Source: VFZN01 sp963709325
Lineage (GTDB): Bacteria > Acidobacteriota > Vicinamibacteria > Vicinamibacterales > UBA2999
Reading direction: 5' to 3'
DNA length: 64,000 nucleotides
NCBI GenBank assembly: GCA_963709325.1
Contig: CAVPVV010000004.1
Span: forward strand, 1-64,000
Below are positions 36,772 to 46,541 of this stretch, piece after piece. The notes under the pieces were generated by a model. It saw nothing but the letters and a program-made list of their open reading frames with translations. It did not search any database and was not told the DNA's origin. The position numbers and the translations under genes were made by a program. Numbering within the stretch: the first letter of the stretch is position 1; each line of letters opens with the position of its first letter.

Positions 36772-38139
36772 CTATCTCGCCAGGTACTTGAGGAATACCG
36801 TGGCGAGCCCGAGGAACGAGGCAAACCCCACGACGTCGGTGAAGGTCGTGATGAAGACCGCCGAGGCCAGCGCCGGGTCCACTTTCATGGCTTTCAACCC
36901 CAGTGGCACCAGGGTCCCGGCCGTTGCGGCCACGAACATGTTGCAGACCATCGCCATGCCGAGCAGCAGTCCGAGCATCGGATCGTGCTTGGTGGCCCAG
37001 GCTACACCGGCTGCGACGGTCCCCAGGGCGAGCCCGTTGCCGAACCCGATCGCCGCTTCCTTCGCGAGCGCCTTTCGTGCGTTCACCCACGACAGCTCGC
37101 CGAGCGCGAGGCCGCGAACGATGACGGTCAGGGTCTGGGTGGCGGCATTCCCGCCCATTCCGGCGACGATGGGCATGAACACGGCGAGCGCCGTCACTTT
37201 CTCGATGGTCCCTTCGAACAGGGCCACGACTGAGGCGGCAACAAAGGCCGTGACGAGGTTGACCCCTAGCCACGGCAGCCGCTTGCGGATGGCTTCCGCC
37301 GCCGGCGTCGAGATCCGCTCGTCGCCGGACACGCCGGCCAGGCGCAGCAGGTCCTCCGTGGCTTCGTCCTTGATGACGTCGATGACGTCGTCCACGGTGA
37401 CGACCCCGGCGAGCTTGTTCTCCTCGTCCACGACCGGCACGGCAAGGAGGTTGTAGGAGGCGACCTGACGCGCGACCTCTTCCTGGTCCGTGTCCACGCG
37501 GACGCTGATGACGTCGGGCGTCATGATGCGCTTGAGCGGCGTCTCAGGGGAAACGAGCAACAGGCGCCGCAGCGAGGTGACGCCGACGAGGTGGCGCCGC
37601 ACGTCCACGACATAGAGATAGAAGACCATCTCGACGTCGCGAGATCCCTGCAGGGCCGTGATCGCCTCGCCCACGGTCAGGTCTTCGTTCAGGGCGAAAA
37701 CCGCCGGATTCATGATCCGTCCGGCGGTCTGCTCGCCGTACTCGAGGAGGCTCTCGACCTGGCCCGACTCCTTGCGGCGCATCAGCTCGAGAACTTCGCG
37801 CGAGAGCTCCTCGGGCAGGTAATCGATCAACGCCGCGGCGTCGTCCGAAGGCAGCTCGTGCAGCAGCTTGGCGATGTCCTCGGCCGAGCGGCCGGTGAGC
37901 AGCAGCGCTCCTGGTTCGGGGCCCATCTCGCTGATGGTTTCCATCGCGAGTTTCGGCTGGCGTTCGACCAGCAGCGCGAACACCGCGGAGCGCTCGGTGT
38001 CGAGGAGCGCGCCGAAGATCTGGGCGAGATCGGCGGGATGCTGCTTCTGCAGCAGGTTCAAAAGGTTGGCCGTCGCGCCGATGCGGAGCAGGCGCTTGAC
38101 CGAGTCGAGCACGACATCACTGCGGCGCGGCGCAACCAT
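36772..38139 (-). CDS. mgtE: MgtE-type magnesium channel
   Basis: 455 residues. N-terminal helical superhelix (residues 20-130), two CBS domains that sense Mg (about 135-260, with RIMNPAVFALNEDLTVGEAI and PDVISVRVDTDQEEVARQV), and five transmembrane helices with the signature PIVAGMGGNAATQTLTVIVR. Homodimeric Mg-selective channel. A second Mg transporter (corA) lies 8 kb away in the same window. Confidence 0.95.
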   Translation of the reverse strand: MVAPRRSDVVLDSVKRLLRIGATANLLNLLQKQHPADLAQIFGALLDTERSAVFALLVERQPKLAMETISEMGPEPGALLLTGRSAEDIAKLLHELPSDDAAALIDYLPEELSREVLELMRRKESGQVESLLEYGEQTAGRIMNPAVFALNEDLTVGEAITALQGSRDVEMVFYLYVVDVRRHLVGVTSLRRLLLVSPETPLKRIMTPDVISVRVDTDQEEVARQVASYNLLAVPVVDEENKLAGVVTVDDVIDVIKDEATEDLLRLAGVSGDERISTPAAEAIRKRLPWLGVNLVTAFVAASVVALFEGTIEKVTALAVFMPIVAGMGGNAATQTLTVIVRGLALGELSWVNARKALAKEAAIGFGNGLALGTVAAGVAWATKHDPMLGLLLGMAMVCNMFVAATAGTLVPLGLKAMKVDPALASAVFITTFTDVVGFASFLGLATVFLKYLAR

Positions 38140-38169
38140 GACAATCCGAGCAAATGTAGCACGAAGAAT

Positions 38170-39065
38170 TCAGGTGCGCCGCCGCTTTCTCCGTCCTTCC
38201 ACCCCCAGTTCATCCAGCGTGCGCTCGTCCTCGCGCCACCGCTCGCGGACCTTCACGTGCAGGTCGAGGAACACTTTCGTCTGGAAGAAGCGTTCGAGCT
38301 CTTCCCGCGCCGCTGTCCCAATCGCCTTGATCGCGGCGCCGCCCTTGCCGATGAGGATCGGCTTCTGCGAATCGCGCTCGACGAGGATTGTGCAGTACAG
38401 CCGCAGGAGCGGGCCCTCCTCGAATTTGTCCACGACCACGGCGGTCGAGAAGGGCAGCTCGTCGTGCGTCTGGCGCAGGACCTGCTCGCGCACCAGTTCG
38501 GCGACGAAGAAGCGCTCCGGCTGGTCCGTGAGGTAGTCCTCCGGGTAGGCCGGCGTCCCCTCGGGCAGGTGCGACAACAGGACCTGAATCAGGCGATCGA
38601 GGTTCTCGCCGCGGAGCGCCGAGAGCGGCACGATATCGGCAAAGCCGGGCGACTCGTGATACGCCGCCATGCGCGGCAGCAGCGCCTCCTTCTCGACGCG
38701 GTCGACCTTGTTCAGGGCCAGGACCCTCGGCACCTTCACGTTCTTGACGATGTCCATCAGGAAGCGATCGCCGGCGCCGGACGGCTCGCTCGCGTCCACG
38801 ACCGCGACGACGACATCGGCGTCGCGAAGCGTTGCCAGTGCCGCATCGACCATGCGGACGTTGAGACGGTGCAGCGGGCGGTGGATGCCGGGCGTGTCGA
38901 TGAAGACGACTTCCCCTTCGGGGAAATGTCGGACGCCGGCGATCCGGTTGCGCGTGGTCTGTGGTTTGTCCGAGACGATTGCCAGCTTCTCCCCGACCAG
39001 CCCATTAAGGAGCGTGGACTTGCCCGCGTTGGGGCGCCCGACGAGCGCGACGAAGCCGCGCTTCA

Positions 39066-39066
<1 letters not shown>
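38170..39066 (-). CDS. era: GTPase Era
   Basis: 298 residues from MKRGFVALVGRPNAGKSTLL. G1 GRPNAGKST, G3 DTPGIHRP, G4 NKVD, then a C-terminal KH domain (KPILIGKGGAAIKAIGTAAR) and a basic tail KRRRT. Era binds the 3' end of 16S rRNA during 30S maturation. ATGA overlap with the upstream CNNM gene; ybeY and phoH follow in the same cluster, all ribosome- or envelope-linked. Confidence 0.96.
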
Positions 39067-40321
<1,255 letters not shown>

Positions 40322-40325
<4 letters not shown>

Positions 40326-40792
40326 GCTCGAGCCCGGGAGCGCTGATCCGCGCGCGCGATTACCCCGATCGGGAGTCCCGCCCTCGCGCGAAGGCGCGCT
40401 TCGGCGCGGGCCATCCGGCCGTTGTCGTGAGGTGCTTCGTGGTCGTATCCAATCAGGTGAAGGAGGCCGTGCAGCGCCAGGACCTTGAACTCCACACCCG
40501 CGGCATGCCCGTGCTCTTTGGCCTGGCGTGCCGCGACCCCGGCGGCGATAACGATGTCCCCGAGCAAATCTCGACTCCCGACAGCGAAGGACAGCACGTC
40601 GGTGGCGCAGTCCTTCCCGCGGAACGCCCGGTTCAACACCCGCATCCGGCGATCGCTCACCAGGGCAACCGTCACTTCTCCCCGAGCCCGTGCCGGGGCA
40701 ATGCCCTCCAGCCAGGCTGCCAGCCCGCGCCCGGCGGGGACGCGGCCGTCGGGTGTCGAGATGTTAACGCGAAGCCGAGTTCGTCTGCCCAT
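40322..40792 (-). CDS. ybeY: Endoribonuclease YbeY
   Basis: 156 residues from MGRRTRLRVNIS; longer upstream starts lie within phoH. Zinc motif ALHGLLHLIGYDHE and core FRGKDCATDVLSFAVG are the YbeY signature. It matures 16S rRNA 3' ends and takes part in ribosome quality control. Overlaps phoH by 29 bases and the CNNM gene by four; the phoH-ybeY-corC-era order is the classical bacterial cluster. Confidence 0.92.
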
Positions 40793-41741
40793 GGGCCTCG
40801 TAGGCCTTGACGATCGCCTGTACCAGCTTGTGGCGGACGACGTCCCGTTCGTCGAAATGGACAAACGCGATGCCCTCCACCTCGCCGACGACGTTCAGGG
40901 CGTCCACGAGCCCAGAGAGCCGTCCCGCCGGCAGGTCGATCTGCGTGATGTCCCCGGTGATCACCGCCTTCGAGCCGAATCCGAGGCGGGTCAGGAACAT
41001 CTTCATCTGCTCGGTGGTCGTGTTCTGTGCCTCGTCGAGGATCACGAACGCGTCGTTCAACGTGCGGCCGCGCATGAAGGCAATCGGCGCGACCTCGATG
41101 ATTCCGCGCTCCAACATCCGCTCGGCCTTCTCCACTTCCAGCATGTCGTAGAGCGCGTCGTAGAGCGGCCGGAGGTAGGGATTCACTTTCTCCTGCAGGT
41201 CACCCGGCAGGAACCCCAGCTTCTCGCCCGCTTCCACGGCCGGGCGGGCCAGGATGATGCGGCTCACCTTCTTCGCGAGGAGGTAGTTCACGGCCTGGGC
41301 CATCGCCAGGTAGGTCTTGCCGGTGCCGGCCGGCCCGACACCGAAGACGATGTCGTGCTGTTCGATGGCGTCGAGATAGCGGCGCTGATTGGCCGACTTG
41401 GCCATGATTCGCCGCCGCCCGGCCTGCCGCAACTGCCCGCCCTTGAGGAAGTGCTCGCGGAGATCGACGGTTGCATCGGCCGCGACCAGTTGCGCCGCGT
41501 CCTTCACGTCCCGCTCCGAGAGCGCATGACCTTCGGCGATGAGCCCGCCGATCTGCTCCACGAAACGCGCGACGGTATTGGTGGCGTCGGGATCGCCCTC
41601 GACGAATAGATCGTGTCCCTGAGTCCGGATCCGGACGTTCAGCAGCCCCTCGAGGTGTCGCAGGTTGTCGTCGTAGGCCCCGAAGAGCGTGGAGAGACCG
41701 TCCTCCCGGACGGCAATGCGGCGTGTGGCAGCGTTTCCGAT
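40764..41741 (-). CDS. PhoH-like ATPase, apparently with AUC start
   Basis: 325 residues if translation begins at the ATC at 41741. The core has Walker A FGVGPAGTGKTYLAMAQAVN, Walker B AFVILDEAQNTT and helicase-like LGFGSKAVITGDITQIDLP. The conserved N-terminal KH-like domain (RRIAVREDGLSTLFGAYDDN, ENLRHLEGLLNVRIRTQGHD-like) is encoded in frame upstream of the first GTG at 41561, but no ATG, GTG or TTG exists between the in-frame TAG at 41754 and 41561. The ATC at 41741 has AGGGAGA seven bases upstream. If only the GTG is used, the domain is lost. PhoH-family ATPases act with YbeY in RNA metabolism. Confidence 0.85.
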   Translation of the reverse strand: MGNAATRRIAVREDGLSTLFGAYDDNLRHLEGLLNVRIRTQGHDLFVEGDPDATNTVARFVEQIGGLIAEGHALSERDVKDAAQLVAADATVDLREHFLKGGQLRQAGRRRIMAKSANQRRYLDAIEQHDIVFGVGPAGTGKTYLAMAQAVNYLLAKKVSRIILARPAVEAGEKLGFLPGDLQEKVNPYLRPLYDALYDMLEVEKAERMLERGIIEVAPIAFMRGRTLNDAFVILDEAQNTTTEQMKMFLTRLGFGSKAVITGDITQIDLPAGRLSGLVDALNVVGEVEGIAFVHFDERDVVRHKLVQAIVKAYEAHGQTNSASR

Positions 41742-41755
41742 CGCGATATCTCCCT

Positions 41756-41795
41756 ATGTTACAAAGAGTTAACGGACCTGTTTAACGTACCATCC
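41756..41795 (-). promoter_or_regulatory. Possible phoH promoter
   Basis: On the minus strand TTAAAC (-35-like) and TAACAT (-10-like) are separated by 18 bases, ending just before AGGGAGA and the AUC start. Both hexamers are imperfect matches. Confidence 0.35.
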
Positions 41796-41830
41796 GCCGC
41801 CCGCCGGGTCAAGGAGCGGCCGGCGGATGG
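41790..41830 (-). terminator. GC-rich stem-loop between aspS and phoH
   Basis: Arms of 15 bp (41790-41804 and 41816-41830, CCATCCGCCG... pairing with ...CGGCGGATGG) with one mismatch. Lies downstream of the aspS stop and upstream of the phoH promoter. No U-tract, so it may be a weak intrinsic or Rho-assisted terminator. Confidence 0.45.
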
Positions 41831-41869
41831 CCGCGTCAGGGCCTGAAAGCTGACGCCCGAGGCTGAAGC

Positions 41870-43636
41870 CTACCCGGTCACCTTGATGCTCAGCTCGCGC
41901 AGCTGGCGAGGGTCCACCGTCGACGGCGCGTCGCACATCAGGTCCACGGCCTGCGTCGTTTTCGGGAACGGGATGACTTCGCGAATCGACGATTCCCCGG
42001 CCAGCAGCGCGCAGATGCGATCCAGCCCGAGCGCGAGGCCTCCGTGCGGTGGAGTGCCGTACTCCAGCGACTCGAGGAAGAACCCAAAACGGTGTTTCGC
42101 GTCCTCGTCGCTCAAGCCCAGGAGGCGGAACACCGTGGCTTGAGTTTGGCGGTCGTGGATACGGATGCTGCCGCCGCCCAGCTCCCAGCCGTTCAGGATG
42201 ACGTCGTAGGCCTTGGCCAGCACCTTCCCAGGATCGGATTCCAGCAGGTGCAGATCCTCTTCGCGCGGCGCGGTGAACGGGTGATTCACCGAATCCCACC
42301 GCTTCTCGTCCACGTTCCAGTCGAACAGCGGAAAATCGGTAACCCAGGTCAGCTCCCAGGCACCGTCGGGAATCAGATTGGCCTGCTTCGCCACCAGCAG
42401 GCGCAGCTGGCCGAGCACCTTGGACACCGCGTCGGGAGCGCCCGAGGCGAGCAAGAGGAGGTCGCTTCCGCCCGCGCCCGCCTGGGCCAGCAGCTGCCGC
42501 GTCGTCTCCTCTCCCACGTCCTTGGCCGAGACCTGGACTCCATCTCCGCGGACGCGTGCGTAGACGAGCCCGCCGGCGCCGAGCTGCTTCGCCTGATCGA
42601 CGAGGCCGTCCAGCTCGCGCCGCGAGTAGCCGCCGGCGCCGGGGATGACGAAACCGCGGACCGTGCCGCCGTGCTCGACCGCCTCGCGAAAGATGCCGAA
42701 CGGCGACTGCGCGAACGCTGCGCCGAAGTCCTGGATTTCCAGCCCGAAGCGCAAGTCGGGCTTGTCCGACCCGTACTTCGCGATCGCCTCGGCGTACGGC
42801 ATGCGGCGGAACGGCCGCTTGATCTCGACGTCGATCTCGCGGAAGCAGGCGGCGAGCGCGCCTTCGACGATCTCGAACACAAGCGGCGGCGTCGCGAACG
42901 AGATTTCGAGGTCCACCTGCGTGAACTCGAGCTGCCGATCGGCCCGCAGCGCCTCGTCGCGGAAGCAGCGAGCAATCTGCAGGTAGCGATCGAAGCCTGC
43001 GATCATCAGGATCTGCTTGAAGATCTGCGGCGACTGCGGCAGCGCGTAGAACTCGCCCGGATGGACGCGGCTCGGTACCAGGAAGTCGCGGGCTCCTTCG
43101 GGGGTGGACTTCGTGAGAATCGGCGTTTCGATCTCGTAGAAGCCCTGCTCGTCGAAGTACTTCCGGATCGCCAACGTGATCCGGTGACGCAGACCAATAT
43201 TGCGCTGCAGCTGTGGACGGCGCAGGTCGAGGTAGCGATAGCGCAGCCGTGTCTCTTCCGAGACGTTCATATCTTCAGCGATCGAGAAGGGCGGGGTCTT
43301 CGCCTCGTTCAGGACGCGGATCTCGGTGGCCCGGACCTCGACCTCGCCGGTCGGGACGTTCAGATTGACAGTGTCGGGCGAGCGCCGCTCGACCTTGCCG
43401 AGCACGCCGACCACGTACTCGGAGCGCAGCCGCTTGGCCCGCTCGAGCAGCGCCTCCTGGCCCTCGATGATGACCTGGGTGATGCCATGGCGGTCGCGCA
43501 CGTCGATGAAGACGAGCGAGCCGAGATCGCGCACGCGGTGCACCCAGCCGAGAAGGACGACATCGCGATCGACGTCGGCGGAACGGAGCGCTCCACACGT
43601 GTGGGTGCGGGCCAGACTACCTAGTTGCTCGGCCAT
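41870..43636 (-). CDS. aspS: Aspartyl-tRNA synthetase
   Basis: 588 residues, bacterial-type AspRS (with the GAD insertion at about 290-400). N-terminal OB anticodon domain (GALRSADVDRDVVLLGWVHR), class II motif 2 FRDEALRADRQLEFTQVDLE and motif 3 ALGLDRICALLAG. Without gatCAB genes in view it cannot be said whether it is non-discriminating. Its ATG overlaps a heptad repeat that fills the spacer from hisS. Confidence 0.96.
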   Translation of the reverse strand: MAEQLGSLARTHTCGALRSADVDRDVVLLGWVHRVRDLGSLVFIDVRDRHGITQVIIEGQEALLERAKRLRSEYVVGVLGKVERRSPDTVNLNVPTGEVEVRATEIRVLNEAKTPPFSIAEDMNVSEETRLRYRYLDLRRPQLQRNIGLRHRITLAIRKYFDEQGFYEIETPILTKSTPEGARDFLVPSRVHPGEFYALPQSPQIFKQILMIAGFDRYLQIARCFRDEALRADRQLEFTQVDLEISFATPPLVFEIVEGALAACFREIDVEIKRPFRRMPYAEAIAKYGSDKPDLRFGLEIQDFGAAFAQSPFGIFREAVEHGGTVRGFVIPGAGGYSRRELDGLVDQAKQLGAGGLVYARVRGDGVQVSAKDVGEETTRQLLAQAGAGGSDLLLLASGAPDAVSKVLGQLRLLVAKQANLIPDGAWELTWVTDFPLFDWNVDEKRWDSVNHPFTAPREEDLHLLESDPGKVLAKAYDVILNGWELGGGSIRIHDRQTQATVFRLLGLSDEDAKHRFGFFLESLEYGTPPHGGLALGLDRICALLAGESSIREVIPFPKTTQAVDLMCDAPSTVDPRQLRELSIKVTG

Positions 43637-43690
43637 AACAGGAGACAGGACAAAGGAGACAGGAGTTAGGAACCAGGAATCAGGAACCAG
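43635..43690. repeat. Eight tandem heptads between hisS and aspS
   Basis: Read on the plus strand the units are ATAACAG, GAGACAG, GACAAAG, GAGACAG, GAGTTAG, GAACCAG, GAATCAG, GAACCAG: strict 7-bp period, consensus GANNCAG. The array begins inside the aspS start and ends inside the hisS stop region, so it supplies the last residues of HisS and the ribosome-binding region of aspS. Confidence 0.85.
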
Positions 43691-45050
43691 GATTAACGTC
43701 GAGCCCGGCGCAAATCGTCGCCGCGACGTCGGCGCGCGGTATCCGCTGCTGCTCGCCGCTGGCGAGGTTCTTCACGGTCACCAGCCCCTGGGCGGCTTCG
43801 TCGTCGCCGACCACCGTCACAAACGGCACCGCGCGGCTCGACGCGTACTTGAACTGCTTGCCGATCTTGTCCGGCTCCGGGTACACCTCGACGCGCAAAC
43901 CCTTCGATCGTAACTCGGCGGCGAGCCGCAGTGTGTCGGGAACCGTATCGAGATTCCAGATGGTCACCATGACGTCGGCGGCGCGCGAATCGAGCCCGGC
44001 GGGGAACATCCCGCGCTCTCCCATCACCACCAGGATCCGTTCCAGACCCAGCGAGATGCCGCACGCCGGCACCTGTTCCTTGAGGAACATGCCGATCAGA
44101 TTGTCGTACCGCCCACCGCCGCCGAGGCTGCCGGCGAGATCCGGGACCGCAATCTCGAAGATCGCGCCGGTATAGTACGAAAGGCCGCGGGCGAGCGACG
44201 GATCGATCCGCAGGTGCGCGCCGGTCGGCGTCGCGCCGACGAGCGCCACGATTTCACGCAGTTCCCTCAGCGAGTCGGCCCTCCCGACAGGCAGCAAGCC
44301 CTCGAGCCTGCGAAGCACGTCCTGGTTGAACGCTGCGGCATCTGCTGCTGGCTGTGCCGCTCCAGCCGCGACTGCGGCGAAGAACTCGAGAAGCCGGCCG
44401 GCGCCGTCGCTCGGCACTCCACGCGTGTTGAGCTCCGCCGCCACGCCCTCGGCGCCAATCTTGTCCAGTTTGTCGAGTGCGACCAGCGCGTCGCTGTGCA
44501 GCACCGCCGGCACGCCGCCAGCCTCGAGCAGACCTGCCAGCACGCCCCGGTGATTCAGGCGCAGCGTATAGGACGTGAAGCCAAGACGCGCGAGCACGTC
44601 GCCGGCGGCCTGCAGCAGCTCCGCCTCGACGACCATCGACCGCGATCCAATGGCGTCCACGTCGCACTGGTAGAACTCGCGGAAGCGCCCTTTCTGAGGC
44701 CGATCGGCGCGCCATACCGGTTGCACCTGATAGCGCTTGAAAAACTTCGGGAGCTTGGTGCGGTACTCCGCAACCACGCGCGCCAGCGGGACCGTCAGGT
44801 CGTAGCGGAGCGCGAGATCTGCCTGCCCCGTCTCGGCTCCTTCGCCGCGCTTGAGAATCTTGAAGATGAGCCGGTCGCCCTCTTCGCCGTACTTCCCGAG
44901 CAGGGTCTCGATGTTCTCGACCGCGGGCGTCTCGAGCGGCTCGAAGCCGTACTGCTGGTAGATCCCCGCGATCACGCCGATGACGTACTCGCGGCGGCGG
45001 ACATCTTCGGGCAGGAAATCGCGCATCCCGCGTGCGGGGCCGGTGTTCAT
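43680..45050 (-). CDS. hisS: Histidyl-tRNA synthetase
   Basis: 456 residues, class II. Starts MNTGPARGMRDFLPEDVRRR; motif 2 KRYQVQPVWRADRPQKGRFREFYQCD; the HisRS-specific boxes GGGRYDNLIGMF and GISLGLERI are present, followed by the anticodon-binding domain. Start overlaps the gamma-carbonic-anhydrase stop as ATGA. Collinear with ndk, dcd and aspS downstream of the pheA attenuator. Confidence 0.96.
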   Translation of the reverse strand: MNTGPARGMRDFLPEDVRRREYVIGVIAGIYQQYGFEPLETPAVENIETLLGKYGEEGDRLIFKILKRGEGAETGQADLALRYDLTVPLARVVAEYRTKLPKFFKRYQVQPVWRADRPQKGRFREFYQCDVDAIGSRSMVVEAELLQAAGDVLARLGFTSYTLRLNHRGVLAGLLEAGGVPAVLHSDALVALDKLDKIGAEGVAAELNTRGVPSDGAGRLLEFFAAVAAGAAQPAADAAAFNQDVLRRLEGLLPVGRADSLRELREIVALVGATPTGAHLRIDPSLARGLSYYTGAIFEIAVPDLAGSLGGGGRYDNLIGMFLKEQVPACGISLGLERILVVMGERGMFPAGLDSRAADVMVTIWNLDTVPDTLRLAAELRSKGLRVEVYPEPDKIGKQFKYASSRAVPFVTVVGDDEAAQGLVTVKNLASGEQQRIPRADVAATICAGLDVNPGS

Positions 45051-45553
45051 GACTGGTAATCGAGCCGGTAGCGCACGTAGCTGTCAGCGTACCGGCGAAT
45101 CGCCGCGATCTCCGCATCGGTCAGATCGCGCCGGACCGTGCCGGGCCGCCCCATAACCAGCGACCGCGGTGGAATTCTGGTGCCCTCGGTGAGCAGCGTC
45201 CCCGCCGCGACAATCGAGTCATGACCGACGTGGACGCCGTTCAACAGGACGACAGCCATGCCGATGAGCACGCGATCGTCGATCGTCGCCCCGTGGACGA
45301 TGGTCGAGTGCCCGATCGTCACCTCGTCGCCGACGAGCGTCGGATGCGTCTCTCGCATCACGTGGACCATTGTCAGGTCCTGGATGTTGGTGCGGCGCCC
45401 GATCCGGATCTGGTTGACGTCACCGCGAATCACGACGTTCATCCACACCGAAGACTCCGGCCCGATGACGACGTCGCCGATGACCTGGGCGCTCTCGTCG
45501 ATGTACGCGGTGGCATCGACAGAGGGCGTGACGTCCTTGAATCGCCGAATCAC
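45047..45553 (-). CDS. Gamma-carbonic-anhydrase-family protein
   Basis: 168 residues of left-handed beta-helix hexapeptide repeats (VIGDVVIGPESSVWMNVVIR, NIQDLTMVHV, VGDEVTIGHSTIVHGATIDD). Metal-binding His positions are kept in MVHVMRETH, IGHS and VHGA. YrdA/PaaY-type members often lack CA activity, so catalysis is uncertain. Trimer expected. Coupled to hisS and 13 bases from dcd. Confidence 0.88.
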   Translation of the reverse strand: MIRRFKDVTPSVDATAYIDESAQVIGDVVIGPESSVWMNVVIRGDVNQIRIGRRTNIQDLTMVHVMRETHPTLVGDEVTIGHSTIVHGATIDDRVLIGMAVVLLNGVHVGHDSIVAAGTLLTEGTRIPPRSLVMGRPGTVRRDLTDAEIAAIRRYADSYVRYRLDYQS

Positions 45554-45566
45554 GCCATCACCTCGG

Positions 45567-46118
45567 TCAGATCTTCGGGAGGGTGACGCCGCGCTGAGCC
45601 TGGTATTTGCCCTGCTTGTCCCGGTACGACACCTCGCACGTCTCGTCGCTCTGGAAGAACAACACCTGAGCGATGCCTTCGTTGGCGTAGATCTTGGCCG
45701 GGAGCGGGGTCGTGTTGGAGATCTCGATCGTGACGTGCCCTTCCCATTCGGGCTCGAACGGCGTCACGTTGACGATGATGCCGCAACGGGCGTAGGTGGA
45801 CTTGCCGAGGCAGACCGTCAGCACGTCGCGGGGGATCCGGAAGTATTCGATGGTCCGGGCGAGCGCGAACGAGTTGGGCGGGACGATGCAGTCGCCCCTC
45901 ATGTCCACGAACGACTTCGGGTCGAACTGCTTTGGGTCGACGACCGTGTTGAAGAGGTTCGTGAACACCTTGAACTCGTCGGCGACACGGATGTCGTATC
46001 CGTACGAAGACAGCCCGTACGACACGACCCCGTGCCGCACCTGGCGATCTTCGAACGGCTCGATCATGCCGTGCTCGAGCGCCATCCGCCGAATCCAGCG
46101 ATCGGCCTTGATTGCCAC
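45567..46118 (-). CDS. dcd: dCTP deaminase
   Basis: 183 residues from GTG at 46118, overlapping the ndk stop. Core block CLGKSTYARCGIIVNVTPFEPEWEGHVTIEISN and NEGIAQVLFF are Dcd hallmarks. Makes dUTP from dCTP (or dUMP directly in bifunctional forms), feeding thymidylate synthesis. Upstream ndk makes the dCTP substrate, a logical pairing. Confidence 0.92.
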   Translation of the reverse strand: MAIKADRWIRRMALEHGMIEPFEDRQVRHGVVSYGLSSYGYDIRVADEFKVFTNLFNTVVDPKQFDPKSFVDMRGDCIVPPNSFALARTIEYFRIPRDVLTVCLGKSTYARCGIIVNVTPFEPEWEGHVTIEISNTTPLPAKIYANEGIAQVLFFQSDETCEVSYRDKQGKYQAQRGVTLPKI

Positions 46119-46531
46119 TATCGCAGTTCCATGCCGCGGAAGAAGTAGCCGAGCTCGAACGCGGCCGTGTCCTCGGCGTCGGAGCCGTGAGTGGCGTTGT
46201 TGTCGATCGAGGCGCCGAAGTCCTTGCGCAGCGTCCCCTCGGCCGCGTTGGCCGGATTGGTCGCGCCCATCAGGTCGCGCCACTTCTTGATGGCCTCCGG
46301 GGCTTCGAGACACATCACCACGCACGGCCCGGACGACATGAAGTCGGTCAGCCCGGCGAAGAAGGGCTTGGCGCGATGCACGTGGTAGAAGCCCTCCGCT
46401 TCGGACTTCGACATGTGAATCATCCGCATGGCGCGGATGATGAAGCCGGCGGCTTCGATTCGGGCCGTGATTTGACCGGTGACCTGATTGCGGACGGCGT
46501 CGGGCTTGATGATGGCAAATGTGCGCTGCAT
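46118..46531 (-). CDS. ndk: Nucleoside diphosphate kinase
   Basis: 137 residues, canonical Ndk: starts MQRTFAIIKPDAVRNQVTGQ, catalytic His in NATHGSDAEDTA, ATNPANAAEGTLRKDFG loop. Transfers gamma-phosphate among nucleotides. Ten bases after pheA and overlapping dcd, so its expression should depend on readthrough at the pheA attenuator. Confidence 0.96.
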   Translation of the reverse strand: MQRTFAIIKPDAVRNQVTGQITARIEAAGFIIRAMRMIHMSKSEAEGFYHVHRAKPFFAGLTDFMSSGPCVVMCLEAPEAIKKWRDLMGATNPANAAEGTLRKDFGASIDNNATHGSDAEDTAAFELGYFFRGMELR

Positions 46532-46541
46532 AAACGCCTGA

